This document shows, piece after piece, positions 25,176 to 35,354 of a stretch of 64,000 nucleotides of DNA. A model generated the notes under the pieces. The model was not told where the DNA came from, ran no database searches, and saw nothing but the letters and a program-made list of their open reading frames with translations. The position numbers and the translations under genes were made by a program. Each line of letters opens with the position of its first letter. Position 1 is the stretch's first letter. This stretch comes from Kitasatospora sp. MAA19 (GTDB lineage: Bacteria; Actinomycetota; Actinomycetes; Streptomycetales; Streptomycetaceae): positions 186,001 to 250,000 of the forward strand of contig NZ_JARXYZ010000011.1 of NCBI RefSeq assembly GCF_029894125.1, written 5' to 3'.

Positions 25176-25214
25176 CGGCGGCCCCGGACGGCGCAGTGCC
25201 GTCCGGGGCCGCCG
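25176..25214 (-). terminator. Terminator downstream of ftsX
   Basis: A perfect 17-bp stem built on CGGCGGCCCCGGACGGC with a 5-nt loop, starting 13 bp after the ftsX stop. Confidence 0.88.
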
Positions 25215-25226
25215 GGCCCGTCGGGG

Positions 25227-26138
25227 TCAGACCTTGAGGTACTTGCGCAGGGTGAAGAACGCCGCCACACCGGCCATGCCCATACCGACCACGATCAGCA
25301 GCGGTATCACCGCGAGCACCGAGCCGAGGCCGATGAAGTGGATGAACTGCACCCGGTCGGCCAGCCAGTTCTGGACGAAGAAGTGCCCGCCGACCAGCAG
25401 CCCGGAGGCCATGATCGCGCCGAGCAGCGCGGAGAACGCGGCCTCGGCGATGAACGGCATCTGGACGTAGAAGTTCGAGGCGCCGACCAGGCGCATGATG
25501 CCGGTCTCGCGCCGCCTGCTGTACGCCGACACCCGGACGGTGTTGACGATCAGCAGCAGGGCGACGAACAGCATCAGCACCATGATCACGAAGGCCGCCG
25601 TCTGGAGGCCGTTGAGCAGGCCGAACAGGTTCTCCAGGATCTTCCGCTGGTCCTCGACCGACTTGACGCCCGGTTTTCCGGCGAAGGCGCTCTGGATGAC
25701 GTCGTACTTGGTCGGGTCGTTGAGCTTGACCCGCCAGGACTGCGGCATGGCGTCCGGGCCCAGGACGGAGATGAGCGGGTTGTCCGGGTTCATCTCCTTC
25801 CAGTGCTTGTACGCCTCGGCGGAGCTCTCGAAGGTCGACGACTGGACCACCGAGTCCATCTTGTCCAGCTGGGCCTTGATGTCCTGCACCTGCTGGTCGG
25901 TGGCCGCGCCCTTGTCGCACTGCGGCGAGTTGCGGGCGTCCGACTTGGTGCAGAAGTAGATGCTCACCTCGACCTTGTCGTACCAGTACCCCTTCATGGA
26001 GTTCACCTGGTCGCGGACCAGGAGCGAGGAACCGGCGAGGGCGAGGGAGAGCGCGACACTGACCACGACCGCGATGGTCATCGTCAGGTTGCGGCGGAGA
26101 CCCACACCGATCTCCGACAGGACGAACTGGGCACGCAT
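25227..26138 (-). CDS. ftsX: Cell-division protein FtsX
   Basis: 303 residues, four predicted membrane helices: one near residue 20-40, then three in the C-terminal half (AAFVIMVLMLFVALLLIVN and two later). A large extracellular domain lies between helices 1 and 2 and contains two cysteines (YFCTKSD and SPQCDKG), probably a disulfide. SAYSRRRETGIMRLVGASNFYVQMPF is the cytoplasmic coupling region characteristic of FtsX, seen here as RRRETGIMRLVGAS. FtsEX converts ATP hydrolysis into activation of cell-wall hydrolases outside. It follows ftsE by 77 bp on the same strand. Confidence 0.96.
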   Translation of the reverse strand: MRAQFVLSEIGVGLRRNLTMTIAVVVSVALSLALAGSSLLVRDQVNSMKGYWYDKVEVSIYFCTKSDARNSPQCDKGAATDQQVQDIKAQLDKMDSVVQSSTFESSAEAYKHWKEMNPDNPLISVLGPDAMPQSWRVKLNDPTKYDVIQSAFAGKPGVKSVEDQRKILENLFGLLNGLQTAAFVIMVLMLFVALLLIVNTVRVSAYSRRRETGIMRLVGASNFYVQMPFIAEAAFSALLGAIMASGLLVGGHFFVQNWLADRVQFIHFIGLGSVLAVIPLLIVVGMGMAGVAAFFTLRKYLKV

Positions 26139-26215
26139 GCGGGTAACAACTCCAGGGTCGGTACTGCTGGTCTGTCGACGCGGGCGGACGGCCCTACAGG
26201 TTCAGCGCCGGTCGG

Positions 26216-26905
26216 TCAGTGCTGGTATCCGTAGACGCCGCGGGCCTGGTCGCGGACGAGCAGCCCCTTGTCGAGCTCGATGACGCGCTTGCGCATCTGG
26301 TCGACGATGGCCTGGTCGTGGGTGGCCATCAGCACCGTGGTGCCGGTGCGGTTGATGCGGTCGAGCAGCTTCATGATGCCGACGGAGTTCTGCGGGTCGA
26401 GGTTGCCGGTGGGCTCGTCCGCGATCAGCAGCATCGGGCGGTTCACGAACGCGCGGGCGATCGCCACGCGCTGCTGCTCACCACCGGAGAGCTCGCCCGG
26501 CATGCGGTCCTCCTTGCCGCCGAGGCCGACCAGCTCCAGCACCTCGGGCACCACCTTGTTGATGGCGCTCTTGGGCTTGCCGATCACCTCGAGCGCGAAG
26601 GCGACGTTCTGCGCGACCGTCTTGTTCGGCAGCAGGCGGAAGTCCTGGAAGACGGTGCCCAACTGGCGGCGCATGTGCGGCACCTTCCAGTTGGACAGCT
26701 TGCCGAGGTCCTTGCCCAGCACGTGCACCTCACCCGTGCTGGGGCGCTCCTCGCGCAGGCACAGGCGCAGGAAGGTGGACTTGCCCGAGCCGGACGAGCC
26801 GACCAGGAAGACGAACTCGCCCTTCTCGATCTCCAGCGAGACGTTGTCCAGGGCGGGACGGTTCTGCTTGGGATAGGTCTTGGAGACGTTGTCGAATCTG
26901 ATCAC
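26216..26905 (-). CDS. ftsE: Cell-division ATP-binding protein FtsE
   Basis: 229 residues, a complete ABC ATPase: Walker A VGSSGSGKST, Q-loop near VFQDFRLLPNK, signature LSGGEQQRVAIARAF, Walker B LLIADEPTGNLDP and the switch histidine in MATHDQ. The opening MIRFDNVSKTYP is typical of FtsE. It dimerises and couples to FtsX in the membrane at the division site or, in streptomycetes, at cross-walls and sporulation septa. First gene of ftsE-ftsX. Confidence 0.97.
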   Translation of the reverse strand: MIRFDNVSKTYPKQNRPALDNVSLEIEKGEFVFLVGSSGSGKSTFLRLCLREERPSTGEVHVLGKDLGKLSNWKVPHMRRQLGTVFQDFRLLPNKTVAQNVAFALEVIGKPKSAINKVVPEVLELVGLGGKEDRMPGELSGGEQQRVAIARAFVNRPMLLIADEPTGNLDPQNSVGIMKLLDRINRTGTTVLMATHDQAIVDQMRKRVIELDKGLLVRDQARGVYGYQH

Positions 26906-27254
26906 GGCTGCATCACGGAGGCCATCCTAGGCGGCGCCAGTCCTCGGTCCATCCACCCCGGGCGCCCGGCCCTGGGGCGGGCGATGGGAGCGGAAAGGGC
27001 CGCTCCCGGTCTGGGACCATACGCGAATCGACGGTCGGCGCGCAGGGTCGGTCCGGGACGGCCGTCGAAATCTGGGGGACAATGTCCGGCTATGCCCCGA
27101 AAATTGCGAGGCATCTCACAGCCCGGGAGCCGGAACGGTCAGAACCTGGCAGAGTGGAGGTGGCGTCCGCGTTCGGGCGCTCCCCCGCACAGGGCAAGAA
27201 GAGGAACCAAAGCCCCGTCCGGTGCGTTGGCTGTAGCAGCGAGGAGGAGATCGC
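26906..27254. other. Divergent ftsE / small zinc-ribbon gene intergenic region
   Basis: 349 bp without a convincing gene. It holds a short palindrome GGACA-A-TGTCC at 27077-27087 and should contain the ftsEX promoter and the promoter of the small gene at 27255. The last 20 bases before 27255 carry a strong ribosome site (GAGGAGGAG). Confidence 0.35.
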
Positions 27255-27449
27255 ATGACCTGCGACCATCTGGTGTGCGCCAACTGCAACGGCCGCGTGA
27301 GTGACGGGCGTTGCCCGGTCTGCCGCGCCAACCGGGCCCGGCTGCAGGAGCAGCAGGGACCGTTCGCGGCGCTCTCCCCCGCGATGCTGCTGGCCCTGCT
27401 GGCCGGTCTGCTCGCGGTGGCGCTGATCGCCCGGCAGGCACTGGCTTGA
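27255..27449 (+). CDS. Small zinc-ribbon-like single-pass membrane protein
   Basis: 64 residues with a strong ribosome site (GAGGAGGAG) a few bases before the ATG. The first ~30 residues have CDHLVCANCNGRV and CPVCRANR, i.e. two CxxC pairs able to hold one zinc ion, followed by a short linker and one C-terminal hydrophobic helix (MLLALLAGLLAVALIARQAL). I do not know a function; the compact ribbon plus tail anchor suggests a membrane-tethered adaptor. It is divergent from ftsE and convergent with prfB, with a terminator in between. The Shine-Dalgarno and cysteine spacing argue it is real. Confidence 0.75.
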   Translation: MTCDHLVCANCNGRVSDGRCPVCRANRARLQEQQGPFAALSPAMLLALLAGLLAVALIARQALA

Positions 27450-27480
27450 GTCCGCTCACCCCGTCCGAGACCTACCGCAA

Positions 27481-27509
27481 GGGCCCCCGACCGATCCGGT
27501 CGGGGGCCC
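27481..27509. terminator. Bidirectional terminator between the small zinc-ribbon gene and prfB
   Basis: A 13-bp stem GGGCCCCCGACCG with its complement and a 3-nt loop, flanked by AA and TCTT, between convergent stops at 27449 and 27537. Confidence 0.88.
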
Positions 27510-27536
27510 TCTTCGCTGTCCGTGCCTGGCCTGCGC

Positions 27537-28649
<1,113 letters not shown>

Positions 28650-28728
28650 GCCCCCAGGGTAATGGTTCCGGGGGTGGTCCTGACGACACCGGGGTCCACC
28701 GACCCTCCGGGAGCGGCCCGACGGCCCG

Positions 28729-29988
28729 CTACGGCGCCCGCGGGGCCGTGCCGGACACCGCCGGACGGGCCCGATGGCCGGCGTCCGGCGCGGTGGCCGC
28801 GAAGGCCGTCCAGGCCGCGGCGGCGCCCGCCAGCAGCAGGACGGTGGCCAGCAGGACGGCCAGCAGCCGGCGGCGGCGCAGCAGTGCCTGCCGGTCCCGG
28901 CGGTGCCCGGCGCCCGGGGCGGTGCGCTGGGCGCGGGACTCCGCGGCGTACGCGGCCAGCTCGTCCGCGGAGGGGCGGCGCAGGCTGGTGTGGGTGTCCC
29001 GGGTGGAGTCGGGGGCGACGCCGGGCACCAGCGGGACGGCCGGGCCGCGGCGGCGCTTGTGGACGCCCGGGCCGGCGTCCACCTCGGCGTACACGGCCTC
29101 GCCGGGGGTCAGCGCCTCCTCGGCCGGGGCGCGGCCCTGGGAGGGGACGGCCAGCACCGGCAGGCCGGCCAGCGAGGGCAACTGCTCGCGCAGCCGGGCG
29201 GCCAGCTCGGCGGCCCGCAGCCGGGAGGCCGGGGCCTTGGCCAGGCACTCGGAGATGATCCGCCACAGCCCGTCCGGCAGGCCGGGGATCGGCGGCACCT
29301 GCTCGGTGACGTGCCGGCGCAGCACCGCGCCGGTGTGGCCACCGCCGAACGGGGTGAAGCCGGCCAGCAGCTCGTACAGCACGGTGGCGAGGGCGTAGAT
29401 GTCGACGGCGGCGCGCGGTTCCAGGCCCTCGATGATCTCCGGGGCGAGGTAGTCGGGGGTGCCGATGATCCTGGTGGCCCGGGTGCGGCGCGGGGCGTCG
29501 ACCAGGCGGGCCACGCCGAAGTCGGTGAGCTTGGCGCGCGGGGCGCCGCCGGGCCCGGGGGCGGCGGCGAGGTCGAGCAGGACGTTCTCCGGCTTGACGT
29601 CGCGGTGGACGATGCCGGCCGCGTGCGCGGCGGCCAGACCGTCGGCGACGTCCGCGATGACCGAGGCGGCGGTCTGCGGCGGGAGTGCGCCGTCGCGCTC
29701 CAGCCGGGAGCGCAGGTCGGTGCCCTGGACCAGCTCCATCACCAGGGCGAGGTCACTGCCGTCCACGACCATGTCGCGCACGCCGACCACCCGGGGGTGG
29801 TCGAGGCTGGTCAGCGCGGCGCGTTCCTGGACGAAGCGGCCGACCAGCACCTGGTCGGCGGCCAGGTCCTCGCGCAGCAGCTTGACCGCCACCGGGCCAT
29901 CGGGCCCCTCACCGAGCCAGACCGTCCCGGCCGAACCCCGGCCGATCACCTGGTGGACGGTGTACCGGCTGCCGATCTTGCGTGCCAA
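28729..29988 (-). CDS. pkaB: Membrane Ser/Thr protein kinase (PkaB-like)
   Basis: 419 residues from a TTG start at 29988, chosen because GGAG lies five bases upstream and the kinase begins at once (ARKIGSRYTVHQVIGRGSAG); the frame remains open to 30051. The kinase domain spans residues ~8-265: GRGSAGTVWLGEG, the ATP-binding lysine in VAVKLLRE, catalytic HRDVKPENVLL, DFGVAR, and GTPDYLAPEII. A ~100-residue linker and one membrane helix (LLAVLLATVLLLAGAAAAW) follow, leaving only a short outside tail, so there is no PASTA-type sensor. It follows pkaA by 234 bp on the same strand; the name rests on resemblance and remembered gene order. Confidence 0.88.
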   Translation of the reverse strand: MARKIGSRYTVHQVIGRGSAGTVWLGEGPDGPVAVKLLREDLAADQVLVGRFVQERAALTSLDHPRVVGVRDMVVDGSDLALVMELVQGTDLRSRLERDGALPPQTAASVIADVADGLAAAHAAGIVHRDVKPENVLLDLAAAPGPGGAPRAKLTDFGVARLVDAPRRTRATRIIGTPDYLAPEIIEGLEPRAAVDIYALATVLYELLAGFTPFGGGHTGAVLRRHVTEQVPPIPGLPDGLWRIISECLAKAPASRLRAAELAARLREQLPSLAGLPVLAVPSQGRAPAEEALTPGEAVYAEVDAGPGVHKRRRGPAVPLVPGVAPDSTRDTHTSLRRPSADELAAYAAESRAQRTAPGAGHRRDRQALLRRRRLLAVLLATVLLLAGAAAAWTAFAATAPDAGHRARPAVSGTAPRAP

Positions 29989-30222
29989 TGCTGCTCCGTG
30001 GGCGGCGCGGGAGCGCGCCGGGGGTCCGGTGCGCTCGGTGGGGCGGGACAACAGCGACCAACCTACGCGCCCCGACCCCCCGCGCGGGCCGCCTGAGGGC
30101 CCCGGGCGGGCAGTCTCGGGCGAGAAATCTCCGGAATTGTCGACAAATCGTCAATCCCGCCGCCCGGTCCCGGTGTCGGGCGCGAGCGGGGCCCGTACGC
30201 CGGGCCCGACCCTGCGTCAGAT

Positions 30223-32031
30223 CTACGAGCCGCCGAACAGCGCGTTCGCCCAGTCGCGCACGGTGTTGAACCAGCCCTGGACGTTGTCCCAGTAGTGCGG
30301 CAGCGGCGTGAAGTTCCACAGCGCCACCCCGGCCACGGCCAGGACCAGCAGCACCATCAGGCAGCCCTTGAGGCAGCCGAGCCCCGGGATGTACATCCGG
30401 TTGCGGCTGCGCGGGCGCCGCTCGCGCGGCGGGGCGGGCTCGCGGCGGGCCTGCTCGCGCGGCTCCTCGCGGTGCTGCGGGGGCTCGCGGTGCTGCGGCG
30501 CCGGCGGCTCGCTCCGGCGCGGCACCGGGGTGGGCGGGGGCGGCGGCGGGTAGCCGCCCTGCGACTGCCCGTACGCCGCCGGGGCCGGCCGGTAGCCGCC
30601 GGGCGGCTGCGGGCGGCCGCCCTGGTACGGCGGCGGGGCGACCTGCGGGCGCTGGGCGTACCCGGGCGGCGGCGGGCCCTGGCGTCGCTGGTCCGGCTGG
30701 TAGCCGGCCGGCGGCTGCGGCTGCGGCTGCGGCTGGTAGCCCGGCCGGCCGCCCGGCCCGGCCTGGTAGGGCGGCGGGGCGACCTGCGGGTCCTCGAAGT
30801 CCTCCGGCCCGAAGTAGCCGACCTGGGTCTGCTGGTTGCGGTCCCGCGCCGCCCGCAGCTGCGTCTGCCACGGGTGCGGCGTCTCCTCCTTCGGCGCGCC
30901 CGGCGCGCCCGGCGGGGGCGGCGGCACGACGGTGGGCGGCATCACCTGGGTGCGGTCCGGGGCACCGTACGGCGGGGCGGGCGGCGGCTGGGTGCTCATC
31001 ACCCGGGTCGCCGCGGCCGGGTCGTAGTGCGGGGCGCCGGGGCCCGCGGGCGGCATGCCCGGGGCGGTCGGCGGCAGGTCCGGGACGGCCCCGGCGGCGC
31101 TCGGGACGGCGGTCGGCCGCGGGTCCGGCAGGAGCAGCGCGCCGACCGCGAGCGCCTCGTCCACCGCCGCCGGGGAGGCGTGCACCCCGACGCCGGCCGC
31201 CACCACCCGCAGCGCGCGGGCCAGCGAGGTCGCGCCCGGCCGCTGCGCCGGGTCCTTGCGCAGGCAGCGCTCGATCACCGTCCAGAGCGGCTCGGGCATG
31301 GTGCTGGGCCGCTGCGGCTCCTGCGCCAGGTGGGCCTGGAGGACCGCGAGGGCGCCGTCGCCCTGGAACGGCTGGCGGCCGGTGACCAGCTCGTACAGCA
31401 TGATCCCGGCGCCGTAGACGTCCACCGCGGAGGTCTGCGGGCGGCCCTCGGCGGACTCCGGGGCGACGTAGGCGGGGGTGCCGACGAACTCGTGGGTGCG
31501 GGTGATGCCCGGGGAGTCGGCCAGGCGGGCGATGCCGAAGTCCGTCAGCAGCGGGTGCATCTGCTCGGTGCCGTCCACCAGCACGGAGGCGAGCAGCACG
31601 TTGGCCGGCTTGAGGTCGCGGTGGACGATCCCGTCCTCGTGGCTGGCCGCCAGCGCGTCCGCGACCTGGGCCATCAGCAGGGCGCCGGCGATCGGGCTGA
31701 ACGGGCCGTTGGCCCGCAGGTAGCGAGCCAGGTCGGGGCCGTCGACCAGGTCCATCACCAGGGCCAGCAGCTCGCCCTCGACCACCAGGTCGCGGACCCG
31801 GACGATGTTGGGGTGGGTCAGCCGCAGCAGCAGCGAGCGCTCGCGCAGGAAGCGCATCACGACGTCCGGGTCGGCCGCCAGTTCCTCGCGCAGCACCTTG
31901 ATCGCCACCAGCTGCCCGGGCTCGCTGCCGGGCACCTGGACGTCGGGGCGCACCCGGCCGCGCCAGACCGTCCCGGTGGCACCCCGACCGAGGGTCTCCT
32001 CAAGCAGATACTTGCTGCCGACTGGCCGCAC
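30223..32031 (-). CDS. pkaA: Membrane Ser/Thr protein kinase (PkaA-like)
   Basis: 602 residues from the GTG at 32031 (MRPVGSKYLLEETLGRGATG), which has GAGGAG eight bases upstream; a GTG at 32040 would overlap that site. Kinase domain ~1-275: VAIKVLREEL, HRDLKPANVLL, TDFGIAR, GTPAYVAPE. A long Pro/Gly/Gln/Tyr-rich stretch (about residues 300-540) follows, then a basic cluster and one membrane helix (CLMVLLVLAVAGVALWNF) with a ~35-residue outside end. The Pro-rich linker may bind partners; phosphothreonines could be read by the FHA domain encoded by the divergent gene at 32448. Confidence 0.88.
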   Translation of the reverse strand: MRPVGSKYLLEETLGRGATGTVWRGRVRPDVQVPGSEPGQLVAIKVLREELAADPDVVMRFLRERSLLLRLTHPNIVRVRDLVVEGELLALVMDLVDGPDLARYLRANGPFSPIAGALLMAQVADALAASHEDGIVHRDLKPANVLLASVLVDGTEQMHPLLTDFGIARLADSPGITRTHEFVGTPAYVAPESAEGRPQTSAVDVYGAGIMLYELVTGRQPFQGDGALAVLQAHLAQEPQRPSTMPEPLWTVIERCLRKDPAQRPGATSLARALRVVAAGVGVHASPAAVDEALAVGALLLPDPRPTAVPSAAGAVPDLPPTAPGMPPAGPGAPHYDPAAATRVMSTQPPPAPPYGAPDRTQVMPPTVVPPPPPGAPGAPKEETPHPWQTQLRAARDRNQQTQVGYFGPEDFEDPQVAPPPYQAGPGGRPGYQPQPQPQPPAGYQPDQRRQGPPPPGYAQRPQVAPPPYQGGRPQPPGGYRPAPAAYGQSQGGYPPPPPPTPVPRRSEPPAPQHREPPQHREEPREQARREPAPPRERRPRSRNRMYIPGLGCLKGCLMVLLVLAVAGVALWNFTPLPHYWDNVQGWFNTVRDWANALFGGS

Positions 32032-32447
32032 CTGTCGCACTCCTCGTCGTGCCGCCCGCGCGGGGCGCTCCTCCGCCGGTGCGGTGAGCCTGCCGGGCCC
32101 GTGTCTGCGGCCACTCTAACGGTGTCCGTTCAGGTTTTTGAGGCGACCGGCAGGCCATCCCGGAGGGGTTGGGGGACATCCCCTAGGGGACTTCCCGGAC
32201 CCGTTCGACGGGCCCGCCGACGGAGCCCTCGCGGCACCGGTTGACCTGACCCTCCGTCGCCTCCACCATGGCGATGATCGCAAGATCGTCAAATCCGGTA
32301 CGGTGCGCGGACTGTCCGTGACGGATGGCAGGATGGACACTCGCCACTCGTGTGGCCCAAAGGGTCGCCGCGGTCGCCCCGCGCGCCCGCGAGGACACCG
32401 GGCAGCGGTACCAGGCTTCACACCAGCAGAAGGGACCCGCGGGCGAG
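32032..32447. other. Divergent pkaA / FHA-FtsK intergenic region with perfect palindrome
   Basis: 416 bp without a gene. It contains the 12-bp perfect palindrome TCCCCTAGGGGA at 32179-32190, embedded in GGGGACATCCCC and GGGGACTTCCC, about 150 bp upstream of pkaA. This could be an operator shared by the two divergent transcripts. The segment 32280-32340 is less GC-rich and probably carries the plus-strand promoter. Confidence 0.4.
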
Positions 32448-35273
32448 ATGCAGATCCGGCTGACCGTCCTCCGACCGCGCAGCGGCCCGACCGCCGCCGG
32501 CTCCGCCATCCCCTACGTGGACGTGCTGGTCACCGCGCCCGTCGGCACCGCGCTCGGCTCCCTCGCGGGCGCCCTCGCGGGCGCCGTCGGCGTGCGCGGG
32601 CCCCGGGCCGCCACCCATGTGCACCTGTACGCCGGGGCGCACCGGGTGGACGAGCACACCCTGCTCGGCCACCCCCCGCTCCTCGACGGCGCCGTCCTCA
32701 GCCTCAACGAGCCCGACCCGACCGCCGACGACCCCGACGACACCCCCGCCGCCGCCGAACTGCGCGTGGTCGGCGGCCCGGACGCCGGCGGGGTGCACCG
32801 GCTGCACGGCCGGGAGATCCGGATCGGCCGCTCCGGCGAGGCCGACGTCCCGCTCGACGACCCCGACGTCTCCCGGCTGCACCTGGCCCTGCACCTCGCC
32901 GACGACGGCAAGGTCACCGTCCGCGACCTCGGCTCCACCAACGGCACCACCCTGGACGGCCGGCTCGTCCCGCCCGGCGCACCCGAGGAGGCCGTCCCGC
33001 TGGACGCCGGCGCCCTGCTGCGGATCGGCGAATCCACCCTGCAGGTGGCCGTCCCCGCCCCGGCCGACAGCCCCGGCACCGGCCGCGCCGCCCTGCCCGA
33101 CGGCCACGGCCACCTCCAGCTCGCCGCCCCCGGCCCGGTCCGCCCCGCCCCGCCGGTGGCCGAACCGCCCGCCGCCCCCGAACCCGCCCCCGGCCGCGGC
33201 CGCGGCCTGCTCTCGCTGCGGCTCGGCCGCACCGCCGAACCGCCCGGCCAGGAGAGCGCCGAGCGCCACCACACCGCCGTCCGGCTCCGCCAGGCCGCCG
33301 CCCAGCGCGAACGGTGGCCGGATCTCGCCACCCTGCTGCTCAACGCCGTCGGCCCCGGCCCCCGGCTCTGGGAGCGCGGCCCCGGCCATCCCGACGCGCT
33401 CACCCTGCGCCTGGGCACCGCCGACCGCCCCGGCGGCCCCGGCACCGCACCCGGCACCACGCTGCCCGCCGTCCCCGTCACCCTCGACCTGCAGACCGCC
33501 GGCAGCCTCGGCCTCAGCGGCCCCCGGGAACGCCTGGACTCACTCACCCGCGCCGTCGTCGCCCAACTCGCGGCCCTGCACCCGCCGACCGGCCTGAGCC
33601 TCGTCGTCGTCGACGCCGACCCGGGCCGCGCCCCCGAGGAACGCACCGACACCTGGGCCTGGGCCCTGTGGCTGCCCCACCTGCGCCCCGCCGAAGGCCA
33701 GGACTGCCGCCTGCTGCTCGGCCTCGACGACGAACAGGCCACCGCCCGGCTGACCGAACTCACCGCCCGGCTCAGCGCCCCGACCGGCCTCGGCGGCCAC
33801 CCCGCCACCGTGGTCGTGGTGGACGGCCGCCCGGCCACCGAGACCGCCCGGCAGGCGCTCGACCTGCTGCTGCGCCAGGGCCCGGCCGTCGGCATCTTCC
33901 CGATCTGCCTCGCCGAGCAGCCCGAGCTGCTCCCCCGCGGCCTCGGCGCCACCGCCCTGATCACCGGCGAGGTCGGCACCCAGCTCTCGCTCGACCGCCC
34001 GGTCGCCCGCGGCCGGGAGACCCTGCACGAGGTCTCGCTGGACGCCGTCTCCGACGTCTGGGCCGAACGGCTCGCCCGCGTCCTCGCCCCGCTGCGCGAG
34101 GCCGTCCCGGCCGCCCGCGGCCCGCTGCCCGACGCCCTGCGGCTGCTCGACCTGCTCCAGCTCGACACCGTCACCCCCGCCAAGCTGTCCGCCCGCTGGG
34201 ACGCCCACGCCGGCGGCATCGGCGCCGCCACCGCGCTGCTCGGCACCACCCGGGACGAGCTCTGCACGCTCGACCTGGCCGACCCCGAACTCGCCCTCCC
34301 CTCCCCCGACCCGGGCGGCCCGCACCTGCTCATCGGCGGCGCCCGCGGCTCCGGCAAGACCGAACTGCTGCGCACCCTGGTCGCCTCGCTCGCCGTCTCC
34401 GAGCGCCCCGAGCGGCTGGCCGTCACCCTCATCGAGGGCCGGGCGGCGGAGGACGGCCTGGACGGCTGCACCGAGCTGCCGCACGTCACCGGCCGGGTGA
34501 ACGCCGCCGCCGACCCGCGCGCCGCGCTGCTCGCGGCCGAGGCGCTGGAGGACGAACTCGCCCTGCGCGAGCGGCTGTTCGACGGCCTGGACTTCGCCTC
34601 CTGGCACGCCGCCCGGATCCTGGACGGGCAGCACGGCGCCGCGGACGCGGAACGCCCACAGGTGCCGGTGCCCGCCACCGTCGGCGCGGCCGGCTCCGCC
34701 GCCTCCCCCACCCCCAGGATCATCCAGCCCCGCAGCGGCGACGCCCCCCGCCCGGCGGCCGCCCCCGTTCCGGCCCGCCTGGTCGTCGTGGTCGACGACT
34801 ACGACGCCCTGCTCGCCCCCACCTCCCCGGCCGGCCGGCCGCTCGCCCGCGCGCTCGCCGCCGTCGCCCGCCGCGGCGGCCCGCTCGGCGTCCACCTCGC
34901 GGTCGCCACCGGCCGTCCGGAGGAGAGCGCCGGCACCGAGGTCGACGAGGCCGCCCTGCTGCGGATCGCGCTGCGCACCGAGGACCCGGCCGACTCCGAC
35001 CTGCTGATCCACCTCGGCGACGCGGCCGCCCTCCCCGAGGACACCCCCGGCCGCGGCTACCTGCGCCTGCCGGACGGCGGCGTCACCGCCTTCCAGACCG
35101 CCCGGATCAGCGGCCGCATCCCGCGCACCGCCACCCTGCGCCCCACCGTCGTCGCGATAGACCCGCTCCAGCTCGGCGCCCCGCCCGCCCGCCGCCCGGT
35201 CCGCGAACTCGGCAACGGCCCCACCGACCTCGCCCTCCTCGCCAGCGCCCTCCAACGCGCCGCCGCCCGCTGA
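32448..35273 (+). CDS. FHA-domain FtsK/SpoIIIE-type ATPase
   Basis: 941 residues from the ATG at 32448. Residues 1-90 resemble a ubiquitin-like or linker domain. An FHA domain follows at ~104-200 with IRIGRSGEADV, SRLH and STNGTTLDG, the residues that bind phosphothreonine. After a Pro-rich segment come FtsK-like parts: a degenerate module (about 290-560) and a clear ATPase with Walker A GGARGSGKTELLR (near residue 630) and Walker B LVVVVDDYDALL (near residue 777). No membrane helix is seen, unlike FtsK itself; EccC-type secretion ATPases are another relative. Divergent from two Ser/Thr kinases, it is a likely reader of their phosphorylation. Function is not established. Confidence 0.82.
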   Translation: MQIRLTVLRPRSGPTAAGSAIPYVDVLVTAPVGTALGSLAGALAGAVGVRGPRAATHVHLYAGAHRVDEHTLLGHPPLLDGAVLSLNEPDPTADDPDDTPAAAELRVVGGPDAGGVHRLHGREIRIGRSGEADVPLDDPDVSRLHLALHLADDGKVTVRDLGSTNGTTLDGRLVPPGAPEEAVPLDAGALLRIGESTLQVAVPAPADSPGTGRAALPDGHGHLQLAAPGPVRPAPPVAEPPAAPEPAPGRGRGLLSLRLGRTAEPPGQESAERHHTAVRLRQAAAQRERWPDLATLLLNAVGPGPRLWERGPGHPDALTLRLGTADRPGGPGTAPGTTLPAVPVTLDLQTAGSLGLSGPRERLDSLTRAVVAQLAALHPPTGLSLVVVDADPGRAPEERTDTWAWALWLPHLRPAEGQDCRLLLGLDDEQATARLTELTARLSAPTGLGGHPATVVVVDGRPATETARQALDLLLRQGPAVGIFPICLAEQPELLPRGLGATALITGEVGTQLSLDRPVARGRETLHEVSLDAVSDVWAERLARVLAPLREAVPAARGPLPDALRLLDLLQLDTVTPAKLSARWDAHAGGIGAATALLGTTRDELCTLDLADPELALPSPDPGGPHLLIGGARGSGKTELLRTLVASLAVSERPERLAVTLIEGRAAEDGLDGCTELPHVTGRVNAAADPRAALLAAEALEDELALRERLFDGLDFASWHAARILDGQHGAADAERPQVPVPATVGAAGSAASPTPRIIQPRSGDAPRPAAAPVPARLVVVVDDYDALLAPTSPAGRPLARALAAVARRGGPLGVHLAVATGRPEESAGTEVDEAALLRIALRTEDPADSDLLIHLGDAAALPEDTPGRGYLRLPDGGVTAFQTARISGRIPRTATLRPTVVAIDPLQLGAPPARRPVRELGNGPTDLALLASALQRAAAR

Positions 35274-35313
35274 CCGGGTCGCGGCGCCCGCCCACCCCGG
35301 CCGCCGCACCTGC

Positions 35314-35344
35314 CCGTCCGTCGCCTTCCGGAGGCGACGGACGG
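35314..35344. terminator. Bidirectional terminator between FHA-FtsK gene and conservon operon
   Basis: A 13-bp stem CCGTCCGTCGCCT with its complement and 5-nt loop between convergent stops at 35273 and 35355. Confidence 0.88.
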
Positions 35345-35354
35345 CAGCGGCCGG

